Assembly (NCBI GenBank): GCA_023437715.1
Contig: JAEZFK010000005.1
Coordinates: 62,001 to 126,000, forward strand
Origin: Bacillota bacterium
GTDB lineage: Bacteria > Bacillota > Clostridia > Lachnospirales > Lachnospiraceae
Length of the DNA stretch: 64,000 nt
Direction: 5' to 3'
Below, piece after piece: positions 53,996 to 62,288 of the stretch; within the stretch, counting starts at the first letter, position 1, and each line of letters starts with the position of its first letter. The notes beneath the pieces are model-generated. The model had not been told where the DNA came from. It saw nothing but the letters and a program-made list of their open reading frames with translations, and searched no databases. Both the position numbers and the translations under genes were made by a program.

Positions 53996-55508
53996 GGTAT
54001 TGCTTGTAGACGATGAAGACATTGAACGGGAAGCCATGGCGGAGATCATCCCATGGGAGACTCTGGGCATGAAGCTGGCGGACATGGCCTGGAACGGGAT
54101 CGAAGCCCTGGAAAAGATAAAGACCCATTTGCCTGATATTGTAATCACGGATATTAAAATGCCGGTCATGGATGGAATTGAGCTCATCAGAAAGACCCAT
54201 GAGCTGTATCCCGGCATATTTTTCGTGGTCCTGTCCGGCTATGGGGAATATGAGTACACCAGCAAGGCCATGGAGCTGGAGATCCGGCATTATATATTAA
54301 AGCCCTGCGACGTGGATAAAATTGTGGAAGTGCTGCTGAATGTGAAAAACGAGCTCATAAGCAGGGAAGAGCGGCTGAAATCCCAGCGGGAGTATCAAAG
54401 CAGCATCCAGCGCATGGTTCCCCACATTAAGGAGCGGATTCTCCATGAACTCATAACGAAAAAGGAGCTTTCGGTTTCGGACCGGTTTCTTCTTACTAAT
54501 TTTACGGAAGACCTTGACGGCGATTTCATCCTTTTATCCGTCCGCGGAAAAAATGACTTTGACCAGCTGGACCGCTTTGCCCTGACAAATATTCTGACGG
54601 AGCTCATAGGAGAAGATCACGTTTATATGAGTGCAGGCCTAAAAAAGGAAATGGTCTATCTTCTGCCCGCAGCATTTTCCCCCGGTCTCCCTTCTTTGAT
54701 GGCAAAGGCCCATAAGGAGTATTATAAATATAAAAAGGCGGAGCTTTGCTCTGCTGTCAGCAAAAAGGGGCGGATTCAGGAGTGTTTCCGGCTCTACTGC
54801 CAGATTCAGGAGCTGTTTAATTTCGGAGGTCTGGAAGAAAAACGGGAATTTTTGCGGTATGAAATGTATGAAGATGAATCGGAAAGCTCTTTCCTTCTGG
54901 TGGACCACGCCAGGATACGGAAAGCTGAGGGCCCGGAAGAGCTGATGTTTGAAATATACTGCTCCTTTGTTAAAATGGAGGTCCGGCAGATTCCAACCCA
55001 CCGGATGGCAAAGGTGTACGGCTTTGCCTTGAAAATCCTCTTCGGAGAAGAGGAAAACGCCCTGGAAAAGGGCGGTCAGCCATTCGAGCTGGTGGAGCAG
55101 GTGGCTGAACGGTGCGCATTTCATATGAATCTGGGATTCCCGGATACCAAGGACGGCATGAGAATGAAAGAGATCCTGTATATGATTTACCGAAACATTA
55201 AAAATCCGGAGTTAAATCTTCAGTACATGGCTCAAAACCTGCTGTTCATGAATGAGGATTACTTAGGCCGGTTCTTTGCCAGAAATATGAATGAAAGGTT
55301 TTCCGCCTTTCTTGTGAGAATCCGTATTTCCCTGGCCCAGCGGCTTTTGGACTTCCAGCCCGATATGAGGGTTTCAGAGCTGGCAGAGCTTACGGGATAT
55401 CCGGCTGACGGCCAGTATTTTACAAAGGTATTTAAAAAGCATACGGGAATGGTGCTGTCGGAATACCGAAAGTCTGTGAAAGGAAATGAAGAGGAATGCG
55501 CGGAGTGA
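53988..55508 (+). CDS. YesN-family response regulator with AraC HTH
   Basis: 506 aa. Receiver domain with D8/D9, phospho-acceptor D55 (VITDIKMPVMDG) and K105 (YILKPCDVD). A linker of about 270 residues follows, as in many YesN proteins of this length. The C-terminal AraC HTH has LNLQYMAQNLLFMNEDYLGR and LTGYPADGQYFTKVFKKHTG. Expected to activate the importer operon at 55656 and perhaps its own operon. Confidence 0.95.
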   Translation: MYKVLLVDDEDIEREAMAEIIPWETLGMKLADMAWNGIEALEKIKTHLPDIVITDIKMPVMDGIELIRKTHELYPGIFFVVLSGYGEYEYTSKAMELEIRHYILKPCDVDKIVEVLLNVKNELISREERLKSQREYQSSIQRMVPHIKERILHELITKKELSVSDRFLLTNFTEDLDGDFILLSVRGKNDFDQLDRFALTNILTELIGEDHVYMSAGLKKEMVYLLPAAFSPGLPSLMAKAHKEYYKYKKAELCSAVSKKGRIQECFRLYCQIQELFNFGGLEEKREFLRYEMYEDESESSFLLVDHARIRKAEGPEELMFEIYCSFVKMEVRQIPTHRMAKVYGFALKILFGEEENALEKGGQPFELVEQVAERCAFHMNLGFPDTKDGMRMKEILYMIYRNIKNPELNLQYMAQNLLFMNEDYLGRFFARNMNERFSAFLVRIRISLAQRLLDFQPDMRVSELAELTGYPADGQYFTKVFKKHTGMVLSEYRKSVKGNEEECAE

Positions 55509-55580
55509 AAAATTCTGCGCTCTTTCCTTTTACGGCTGTGTTTAGTCGGATATTTACGGGCGCATGGTCTGATAATTCCA

Positions 55581-55609
55581 TTCAGTTTTCCCCTTAAAGT
55601 CTTTATAAT
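55581..55609 (+). promoter_or_regulatory. Promoter of the second CUT1 importer operon
   Basis: TTCAGT, 17-bp spacer, TATAAT, with start near 55616. The weak -35 agrees with control by the YesN-type regulator just upstream. Confidence 0.6.
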
Positions 55610-55655
55610 GACCTTATGAGAAACAAGAGAAAACCAAAAAAGGAGAGGTATTATT

Positions 55656-57044
55656 ATGAAAAAAACATGGAAGAAATTCGCAGCCCTGGGTATGACCGCA
55701 GTCATGGCGCTGTCAGTGGCCGGCTGCAGCTCCGGCAATAAGGCATCCTCAGCGGATAAGGAAACCTCCGCCCAGGGAACCGGAACAACGGCAGCAGAAA
55801 GCACGGCCAAGGCTGGGGAAACCTCCGGCGGGGAACCGGTTACCATTAAGATTACCTGGTGGGGCGGCCAGGGACGTCACGATTATACCCAGAAGCTTTT
55901 AGACCTTTACAGTCAGTCCCATCCAAACGTGAAATTCAAGGCCATTCCCTCCGGCTGGGACGGATATTTTGACAAGCTGGCGACTCAGGCCGCATCAGGC
56001 TCCATGCCGGATCTGGTGCAGATGGATTACTTATATATAACCACCTATGCGAAAAACAATTCCTTGGCTGATTTACAGCCCTTCATTGATGACGGGACCA
56101 TTGATGTTTCCAAGGTAGATGAAAATCTTTTAAATACAGGCAAAATCAACGGGAAAATGGCCGGACTTGTGCTGTCCAGTTCTTATATCTCCGTGGGATA
56201 CAATCCCGATGTGCTGGCGGAAGCGGGAGTCTCCGAGCCGGACAGCAGCTGGACCTGGGATGATTTTATTACAATGGCAAAGACAGTCAAGAAAAAGACC
56301 GGAAAATACGGACTTGCCATGGGTCCCGTAGATGATACCAACCTTTTCAATTACTGGGTAAGGCAGAAAGGGGAAAGCCTGTTCAGTCAGGACAAAAAAT
56401 CCCTGGGATATAAGGATGATAAGGTCTGCTCCGATTTTATCCAGATGTGGGCGGATTTAATGAAGGATGGAGTGATTCCAAACCCCGATGAATACGCAGC
56501 TATCCAGGCCCTGGGCCAGGAAGCGGGCCCGGTGGTGACCGGAGACGGTGCAATGATAACGGAATGGAACAACTACGCATCAAAGGTAAGCGGAGTTAAT
56601 GATAAGATTAAGATGGTCACACCGCCCTTATCCGGGGATTCCCAGAACAAGGGCCTTTGGCTGAAGCCGGGCATGTTCTTCTCCGTGGCGGAAACCTCTA
56701 AGGTAAAGAAAGAGGCGGCGGAATTCATCAACTGGTTTGTAAATTCTGAGGAAGCAAACGATATAATCATGGCGGAACGGGGAACTCCGGTATCCTCTGA
56801 TATCCGGGACCACATGGTAAACTCCGGCAAGCTGGCCCCCCAGCAGATGGCGATGTTCCAGGGCGTGGAAGCAGCCCTGCCGCTTTGCGGAGAAACGCCT
56901 GATCCTGATCCCGTAGGAATGTCCGAGGTCAATGAAGCCTTTAAAAATGCGGCATACAGCGCATTTTACGGACAGATCACTTCAGAGGAAGCTGCGGCAA
57001 AGTTCCGGAAAGACGCCGATGCCATTTTATCCAGAAGCAATTGA
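55656..57044 (+). CDS. Extracellular sugar-binding lipoprotein (SBP family 1)
   Basis: 462 aa. Lipobox VAGC with Cys24, Ser/Thr/Ala linker, mature domain starting VTIKITWWGGQGRHDYTQK. Same length and same WWG opening as the binding protein at 6571, so the two are probably paralogues serving related ligands. AAAGGAGAGG ribosome site. First gene of the importer operon. A hairpin follows the stop codon. Confidence 0.95.
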   Translation: MKKTWKKFAALGMTAVMALSVAGCSSGNKASSADKETSAQGTGTTAAESTAKAGETSGGEPVTIKITWWGGQGRHDYTQKLLDLYSQSHPNVKFKAIPSGWDGYFDKLATQAASGSMPDLVQMDYLYITTYAKNNSLADLQPFIDDGTIDVSKVDENLLNTGKINGKMAGLVLSSSYISVGYNPDVLAEAGVSEPDSSWTWDDFITMAKTVKKKTGKYGLAMGPVDDTNLFNYWVRQKGESLFSQDKKSLGYKDDKVCSDFIQMWADLMKDGVIPNPDEYAAIQALGQEAGPVVTGDGAMITEWNNYASKVSGVNDKIKMVTPPLSGDSQNKGLWLKPGMFFSVAETSKVKKEAAEFINWFVNSEEANDIIMAERGTPVSSDIRDHMVNSGKLAPQQMAMFQGVEAALPLCGETPDPDPVGMSEVNEAFKNAAYSAFYGQITSEEAAAKFRKDADAILSRSN

Positions 57045-57055
57045 TCATAAAAAAG

Positions 57056-57085
57056 CAGAGAGGCCAGGTCATAAGGGCCTCTCTG
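57056..57085 (+). terminator. Intra-operon hairpin after binding-protein gene
   Basis: CAGAGAGGCC pairs with GGCCTCTCTG around a 10-nt loop, with no good T-run. It resembles in placement the hairpin at 7987-8021 and probably sets binding protein above permease level. Confidence 0.6.
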
Positions 57086-57106
57086 ATATTTAAAAGAGGA
57101 GAAATC

Positions 57107-58018
57107 ATGAAAAATAAAAAGAAAAAAGCCGTGTATAAGCCCATGGATAACCTGGTCGGCTATCTTCTGTTAGGGCCATGGATTCTTGGCTTCATCGGCA
57201 TGTGGCTGATTCCGGCGTTTATTTCCCTTTATTACTCCTTTACGGATTTCAACCTGTTAAACACCCCGAAAATCATCGGATTCTCCAACTATACCCGGGC
57301 ATTCACACAGGATGATACATTTGTAAAGGCCTTAAAGGTCACGTTTACCTACGTTCTGATTCTGGTTCCCCTGCGTCTGGCTTTCGCTCTTTTCGTAGCC
57401 ATGCTGCTAAATAAAAAGCATAAGTTCCTGGGGCTTTACCGGACCCTGTATTACGTTCCCTCCATTATAGGAGGAAGCATTGCCGTATCTGTGGTGTGGA
57501 AGCAGATTTTCGGAAACAAGGGTGTTGTGATGACCCTTTTATCCGTTTTTGGCATTCAGCAGAACTTATCCTTTCTGGGAAATCCCAAGTCAGCCTTAGG
57601 CGTTATCATTCTCATGGGGGTATGGCAGTTCGGTTCCTCCATGCTCATATTTCTATCCGCATTGAAGCAGATTCCCTATACGCTCTATGAGTCGGCCATG
57701 GTGGACGGAGCCCGGCCCCATTACACCTTTTTAAAAATCACCCTGCCCATGCTGACGCCTACGATTTTCTTTAATCTGATCCTGCAGATCATAAACGGCT
57801 TCCGGGTATTTACGGAAAGCTTTGTCATCACGGACGGCGGCCCCTTGGATAGTACCCTGTCCTATGTCCTTTATTTATACCGCAGGGCCTTTACGTTCTT
57901 TGATATGGGCTATAGCTGCGCCCTGGCCTGGATTCTTGTGGCTATTATTGCGGCTTTTACGATCATTCTTTTCAAGACACAGAAAAACTGGGTATATTAC
58001 GAGTCGGAGGAGGGTTAA
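57107..58018 (+). CDS. Carbohydrate ABC transporter permease (MalF/UgpA type)
   Basis: 303 aa. ATG at 57107 has AGAGGAG upstream; the longer frame to 57041 would span the hairpin. About six membrane helices, with LGPWILGFIGMWLIPAFISL first and EAA loop ESAMVDGARPHYTFLKITLP. Ends VYYESEEG. Pairs with the next permease, 3 bp downstream. No ATPase in the operon, so a shared ATPase is likely. Confidence 0.95.
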   Translation: MKNKKKKAVYKPMDNLVGYLLLGPWILGFIGMWLIPAFISLYYSFTDFNLLNTPKIIGFSNYTRAFTQDDTFVKALKVTFTYVLILVPLRLAFALFVAMLLNKKHKFLGLYRTLYYVPSIIGGSIAVSVVWKQIFGNKGVVMTLLSVFGIQQNLSFLGNPKSALGVIILMGVWQFGSSMLIFLSALKQIPYTLYESAMVDGARPHYTFLKITLPMLTPTIFFNLILQIINGFRVFTESFVITDGGPLDSTLSYVLYLYRRAFTFFDMGYSCALAWILVAIIAAFTIILFKTQKNWVYYESEEG

Positions 58019-58021
58019 ATC

Positions 58022-58873
58022 ATGGGAATGCACGCAAAGAAAAGGATAAATTCCATAAGGTTTCATATTGGGGCATGTCTGATCGGATTTTTAATGATTT
58101 ACCCCCTGCTCTGGCTTCTGGCCAGTTCCTTTAAAAGCAATGAAACCATGTTTTTAGATACCTATTCCCTGATCCCCAAGGTGTGGGACGGGGTGAAAAA
58201 CTACAAAAGCGGCTTAGCCGGTGTGGGCGGCGTGAGGTTTGCCACATTTTTTATGAATTCCCTGACCGTGACTGTAATCGGGACCGCAGGCTGCGTCATG
58301 ACCTCCCTGCTGGCGGCCTATTCCCTGTCCAGAATTAAATTCAAATTTTCCGGCTTCTGGTTCGGCTGCGTGATGCTGACCATGATGATCCCGTCCCAGG
58401 TAATGGTGGTGCCTCAGTATATTATTTTAAAAAAGCTGAACCTAATCGATACCAGGATGGCTCTTATTCTGCCGTGGTTCTTCGGAGGCGCATTTTTCAT
58501 CTTCCTGATGGTCCAGTTTTTCCGGGGAATCCCCAGGGAACTGGATGAAGCCGCTGAAATTGACGGCTGCGGGAAAATAGGAATCCTGTTCCGCATTCTG
58601 GTGCCGGTGGTAAAGCCTGCAATTATCACATCTTCTATTTTTGCCTTTTACTGGATCTGGCAGGATTTCTTCCAGCCCCTGATCTTCATGAACAGCGCAA
58701 GGAAGTTTACAATACCCCTGGCCCTCAATATGTATCTGGACCCCAATTCCTATAATAACTATGGCGGCCTGTTTGCAATGTCGGCAATCTCCCTGCTGCC
58801 GGTGATCCTTTTCTTCATTATTTTCCAGAGGTATCTGGTGGACGGAATCGCCATGGATGGGATTAAGGGGTAA
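58022..58873 (+). CDS. Carbohydrate ABC transporter permease (MalG/UgpE type)
   Basis: 283 aa, about six membrane helices, EAA loop EAAEIDGCGKIGILFRILVP, C-terminus LVDGIAMDGIKG. GGAGGAG in the end of the preceding gene serves as ribosome site. Last gene of the GH115-linked importer operon, followed by a terminator. Confidence 0.95.
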   Translation: MGMHAKKRINSIRFHIGACLIGFLMIYPLLWLLASSFKSNETMFLDTYSLIPKVWDGVKNYKSGLAGVGGVRFATFFMNSLTVTVIGTAGCVMTSLLAAYSLSRIKFKFSGFWFGCVMLTMMIPSQVMVVPQYIILKKLNLIDTRMALILPWFFGGAFFIFLMVQFFRGIPRELDEAAEIDGCGKIGILFRILVPVVKPAIITSSIFAFYWIWQDFFQPLIFMNSARKFTIPLALNMYLDPNSYNNYGGLFAMSAISLLPVILFFIIFQRYLVDGIAMDGIKG

Positions 58874-58916
58874 AGGAAGCCTCTGTAAGACAGTTCCTGC
58901 AAGGCAGCTCTTATAA

Positions 58917-58963
58917 AAAATGCGAATGGATTTGGCTTAATAAGCCGTATCCATTCGCATTTT
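58917..58963. terminator. Bidirectional terminator
   Basis: AAAATGCGAATGGAT pairs with ATCCATTCGCATTTT (15 bp), and the loop holds a small inner stem GGCTTA/TAAGCC. Ends the importer operon and the convergent chemoreceptor gene. Confidence 0.85.
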
Positions 58964-58993
58964 CTTATTCCAGGATATTTTTATAATTATAGA

Positions 58994-60961
58994 TCAAAGC
59001 TTAAACTGATTCATAAGCCCATTTAAAATCTGAGCCTGGCCCGAAAGCTCTTCGCTGGTGGCCGCGCTTTCCTCTGCCGTGGCGGAATTGGTCTGCACTA
59101 CACTGGAGATCTGGTCGATTCCCAGGGTCACCTGGGCGATGGAGCTTGCCTGTTCCTGGGATGCCGAGGCGATCTCATAGATCAGGGATGCAACCTTTTC
59201 CGAAGAAGCGGCGATCCGGTCCAGGGAATCCGCGGTTTCCCCGGCAATTGCCGTCCCCTTTTCCACCGACTGGGCCGAGCTTTCAATGAGGGCGGCGGTG
59301 CTCCTTGAGGCCTCTGCGCTCTTTGATGCCAGATTGCGCACTTCATCGGCAACCACGGCAAATCCCTTTCCGGCTTCACCGGCCCGGGCAGCTTCAACCG
59401 CCGCATTTAAGGCCAGGATGTTGGTCTGGAATGCGATGTCTTCGATGGCCTTTATGATCTTCCCGATTTCCCCGGAGGTATGGTTGATCTCACTCATTGC
59501 AGCGGTCATTCTCTTCATCTGCTCTTTTCCGTTTTTCAGTTCAAAAGAGGTTTCCTTTGCCTTAAGACTGGCTTCCTCCGCCCTTTTTGCATTTAAGTCC
59601 ACGTGGTTGGAAATCAGGTTTATGGTGGCTGCCAGCTCTTCCACGGAGCTGGCCTGTTCTGTGGCTCCCTGGGAAAGAGCCTGGGCTCCGGCAGAAACCT
59701 GTTCTGAGCCGGAAGCAACCTCCCCGGAGGACTGGTTGATTCTTAAAAGAGTATCCTTAAGCCCTGACTGCAGGCGGTTCATGGCCTGAAGGATGCCTCC
59801 AAAGCTCCCTGCATAGGCGGATTCGCAGCCGGAGGAAACGGTTAAGTTGCCCTCTGCCATCTCATGAAGAAGATAATCCACGTCTCCGATAATCATTTTC
59901 AATCCGGTTACCAGTTCCCGGGTGGCCTCCGCCAGCATGCCGGTTTCATCCCGGCTGGTGATTTCAGGAACCGGAGAATCCAAATCTCCCTGAACCAGAA
60001 GCTTCATGCGTTCTGCACAGGCTGTCATGGGATTTCCGATCCTTCTGGCCAGGAGGACGGATATGGTCACGGTCACAGCCAGGGCTGCGATGAGCAGTAC
60101 CCCGGAAATGATGATCCCGGTTAAGGTGGCTTTCATAAAATCCGTCATGGGTGCTTTGAGGCCGAAGCTCCAGCCGTCGGTGCCGTCAATGGGCGCGTAG
60201 GCCAGGAATTGCTCCACTCCGCCCTTGCTGTAACGGCCAAAGCCGCTTTTTCCTTCCACCATCACTTTTTCAAGGGCCGCCAAAGCAGCCAGATCGGAAT
60301 CTGTCTTAGCGGTTTCCTGAGCGTTTATTCCGCTGGTTACATTTTCCATGTCAACATCAGCGATGACGCTGCCGTTTTTATTCAGTATGTACGAGCTGCT
60401 GTTTTCACTGACCTTTATGCTGGAAACAATGTCATTTAAAAATGTTTCTGTGGGGACAAAATACACGACGCCCACTACCTTGGTATCCGGAATACCCTTA
60501 TCCCACAAGGGGGCGGATATGATAATGGTAAGCTGTCCGGTGACCTTGCTGACCAGGGGCTCGGATACTACGGTCTCTCCATTTAAGGATTTCTGGAAAT
60601 AGTCCCGGTCAGCATAGCTTTTTCCGTCAAACAGGCTGACTCCGTCTGTCCCGATTATGTTTCCCCGCTGGAAGTTGTGGGCCTTTGCCCTTTGGTCAAT
60701 GATGGACTCTTTCTCATCCACGCTGGTATCTGAACTGGAAAGGCGGGCGACGCAGCCAACCTCGTAGGTAATGTTTTTATAAATATCCAGTTCCTTAGAT
60801 ACCCGCTGTGAGGCAGTGCGGGCCAGCTCCGTCATGGTCTGGTTCATGGTTCCGATCATGCTGGAGTAGTTTAAATAAGTGCTGGTACCTCCTACTGCGC
60901 ACAGGGAAAGAAATACTGTTAAGGCCATGCCGAGCAGTATCTTTGTTTTTATACTCTTCAT
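58994..60961 (-). CDS. Methyl-accepting chemotaxis protein with dCache domain
   Basis: 655 aa. Membrane helix 1 at about 7-29. Large extracellular dCache_1 domain with ADRDYFQKSLNGETVVSEPL and LTIIISAPLWDKG. Membrane helix 2 near LTGIIISGVLLIAALAVTVT, HAMP, then a signalling domain with tip EDIAFQTNILALNAAVEAAR and VADEVRNLASKSAEAS. dCache sensors usually bind amino acids or small organic acids; the ligand here is unknown. Own promoter upstream. Third chemoreceptor in the window. Confidence 0.95.
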   Translation of the reverse strand: MKSIKTKILLGMALTVFLSLCAVGGTSTYLNYSSMIGTMNQTMTELARTASQRVSKELDIYKNITYEVGCVARLSSSDTSVDEKESIIDQRAKAHNFQRGNIIGTDGVSLFDGKSYADRDYFQKSLNGETVVSEPLVSKVTGQLTIIISAPLWDKGIPDTKVVGVVYFVPTETFLNDIVSSIKVSENSSSYILNKNGSVIADVDMENVTSGINAQETAKTDSDLAALAALEKVMVEGKSGFGRYSKGGVEQFLAYAPIDGTDGWSFGLKAPMTDFMKATLTGIIISGVLLIAALAVTVTISVLLARRIGNPMTACAERMKLLVQGDLDSPVPEITSRDETGMLAEATRELVTGLKMIIGDVDYLLHEMAEGNLTVSSGCESAYAGSFGGILQAMNRLQSGLKDTLLRINQSSGEVASGSEQVSAGAQALSQGATEQASSVEELAATINLISNHVDLNAKRAEEASLKAKETSFELKNGKEQMKRMTAAMSEINHTSGEIGKIIKAIEDIAFQTNILALNAAVEAARAGEAGKGFAVVADEVRNLASKSAEASRSTAALIESSAQSVEKGTAIAGETADSLDRIAASSEKVASLIYEIASASQEQASSIAQVTLGIDQISSVVQTNSATAEESAATSEELSGQAQILNGLMNQFKL

Positions 60962-61032
60962 TTTTACTTCTCCTTTGTACTTGGCTTAAGCCCGGAAAAA
61001 CAGGGACAAAAAGCCGGGTTTTCATAAGAATA

Positions 61033-61061
61033 AGTATACTTTATATTGGTAAAAATGTCTA
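61033..61061 (-). promoter_or_regulatory. Sigma-A promoter of the dCache chemoreceptor
   Basis: Minus strand TAGACA, 17-bp spacer, TATACT; about 72 bp before the ATG. Confidence 0.7.
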
Positions 61062-61105
61062 ATTTATTTTCCTGTAATTTAATAGGGAAGTCTTTGATAC
61101 AGCGG

Positions 61106-61168
61106 CGTTCCCATAAGGCTTACTGAGCGTGATTCCCTGCATTTTCCGTGCAGGGAACGGTCCTTATG
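61106..61168. other. Nested inverted repeats with two exclusive foldings
   Basis: Part of the 421-bp gene-free stretch 60962-61382. TTCCCTGCA/TGCAGGGAA (61133-61157) lies inside CATAAGG/CCTTATG (61112-61168). Alternatively CGTTCCC (61106-61112) can pair with GGGAACG (61153-61159), which would break the inner stem. No promoter was recognised directly in front. Function unknown. Confidence 0.4.
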
Positions 61169-61270
61169 TTTTCTCCAGGTTCCCGCCATTTGAATCACAT
61201 TATAACGGCTGAAGCAATCCCCCGGATTGGCAATATGACCTCCCCTTATGATTCATTCAAAGGACAGGTG

Positions 61271-61300
61271 TTGACATTAATTTCTTAGAGTGTATATTAT
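61271..61300 (+). promoter_or_regulatory. Promoter of the RpiR-type regulator
   Basis: Consensus TTGACA at 61271-61276, followed by overlapping -10 candidates TATATT (16-bp spacer) and TATTAT (18-bp spacer). Confidence 0.7.
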
Positions 61301-61382
61301 AAAAGAAATAATATTCTTTCTTTTTTCTATTGCCGGCAGGAAGCACAATAGAAAAAAGAAGGGATGAAAGAGAAGGGATTTC

Positions 61383-62111
61383 ATGAAATTTGATGTTTAT
61401 AAACTGGCGGATAAATATAAATTGACAGATACGGAAACCCAGATATTAAATTATATTTTGGAAAATAACCAGCAGGTGCTTCATATGGCAGTGCGTGAGG
61501 TCGCAAATCTGAACTTCGTATCTGCCGCAACCATAATCAAGCTGTCAAAAAAGATGGGCTATACCGGATATACGGATATGGTATACCGTCTGAACTTCAT
61601 GATGACAAGCCATCGGAAAAATAAGGAACGGCTGTCGGACATCACAAGCTTTATCAACGACATACCCGATGAAATCTTAAATGATTTTATGAATCAGTTA
61701 AAAACCCATAGAAATGATATTATTCTGGTGTCGGCTACCGGCTTTTCCTCTCCGCTGGCGGAATACATGGAGCGCAAGCTTCTGGTAACCGGCTTCCGGG
61801 TCATCCGGACCAACGCCTATGCAGTATATGATAAGAACTGCCTTGGCGCAGCCCTGGTCCTTGTGGTTTCAAAAAGCGGTGAAACAGATACCATTGCAAA
61901 GCTGGTTGATTACGCAAATGAAAACCGGGTGGACATTGTTTCCTTTACCGGAGAACAGAGCAATTACATTGGACGCAGCTCCACCGTTAATATCCCCATC
62001 CTGGATGACAAGACCCTGGATGACCGGAATCTGCAGTCGAATTACTTTTATGCGCGGGTGATTGTGGTATTTGAGTATTTAATGAGTCAGGTATTGGAAG
62101 AACTGGAATAG
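61383..62111 (+). CDS. MurR/RpiR-family transcriptional regulator
   Basis: 242 aa. The N-terminal HTH_6 domain (AVREVANLNFVSAATIIKLS and KKMGYTGYTDMVYRL) is followed by a SIS sugar-phosphate domain (IILVSATGFSSPLAEYMERK, LVLVVSKSGETDTIAKLVDY). Such regulators respond to a phosphosugar. It lies directly in front of a PTS alpha-glucoside-type permease and a GH4 hydrolase, so it is likely their regulator. Confidence 0.93.
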   Translation: MKFDVYKLADKYKLTDTETQILNYILENNQQVLHMAVREVANLNFVSAATIIKLSKKMGYTGYTDMVYRLNFMMTSHRKNKERLSDITSFINDIPDEILNDFMNQLKTHRNDIILVSATGFSSPLAEYMERKLLVTGFRVIRTNAYAVYDKNCLGAALVLVVSKSGETDTIAKLVDYANENRVDIVSFTGEQSNYIGRSSTVNIPILDDKTLDDRNLQSNYFYARVIVVFEYLMSQVLEELE

Positions 62112-62128
62112 TCCGGTTCTTCTTTTTA
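62100..62128 (+). terminator. Terminator overlapping the rpiR-type stop codon
   Basis: GAACTGG (62100-62106) pairs with CCGGTTC (62113-62119), then TTCTTTTTATTTT. The TAG stop codon lies in the loop. It separates regulator transcription from the PTS operon. Confidence 0.65.
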
Positions 62129-62166
62129 TTTTCCGGAATTGAAAATAATAAACAGGAGTAAATATG

Positions 62167-62236
62167 TTCACTATATGGTCAACATGTTGTGAATAACGGG
62201 AAATATATTTTGATTTGTGTGCAAGTGTGATAATAT
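62167..62236 (+). promoter_or_regulatory. PTS operon promoter with inverted repeat upstream
   Basis: TTTTGA, 17-bp spacer, TAATAT (62208-62236). Upstream, TTCAC-N17-GTGAA (62167-62193) with a central AACATGTT palindrome may be the RpiR-type operator. Both are by inspection only. Confidence 0.4.
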
Positions 62237-62288
62237 TCCATGGCAGGGTAATTACCAGTAAAAACAAAAATGTATGGAGGAATATAAG

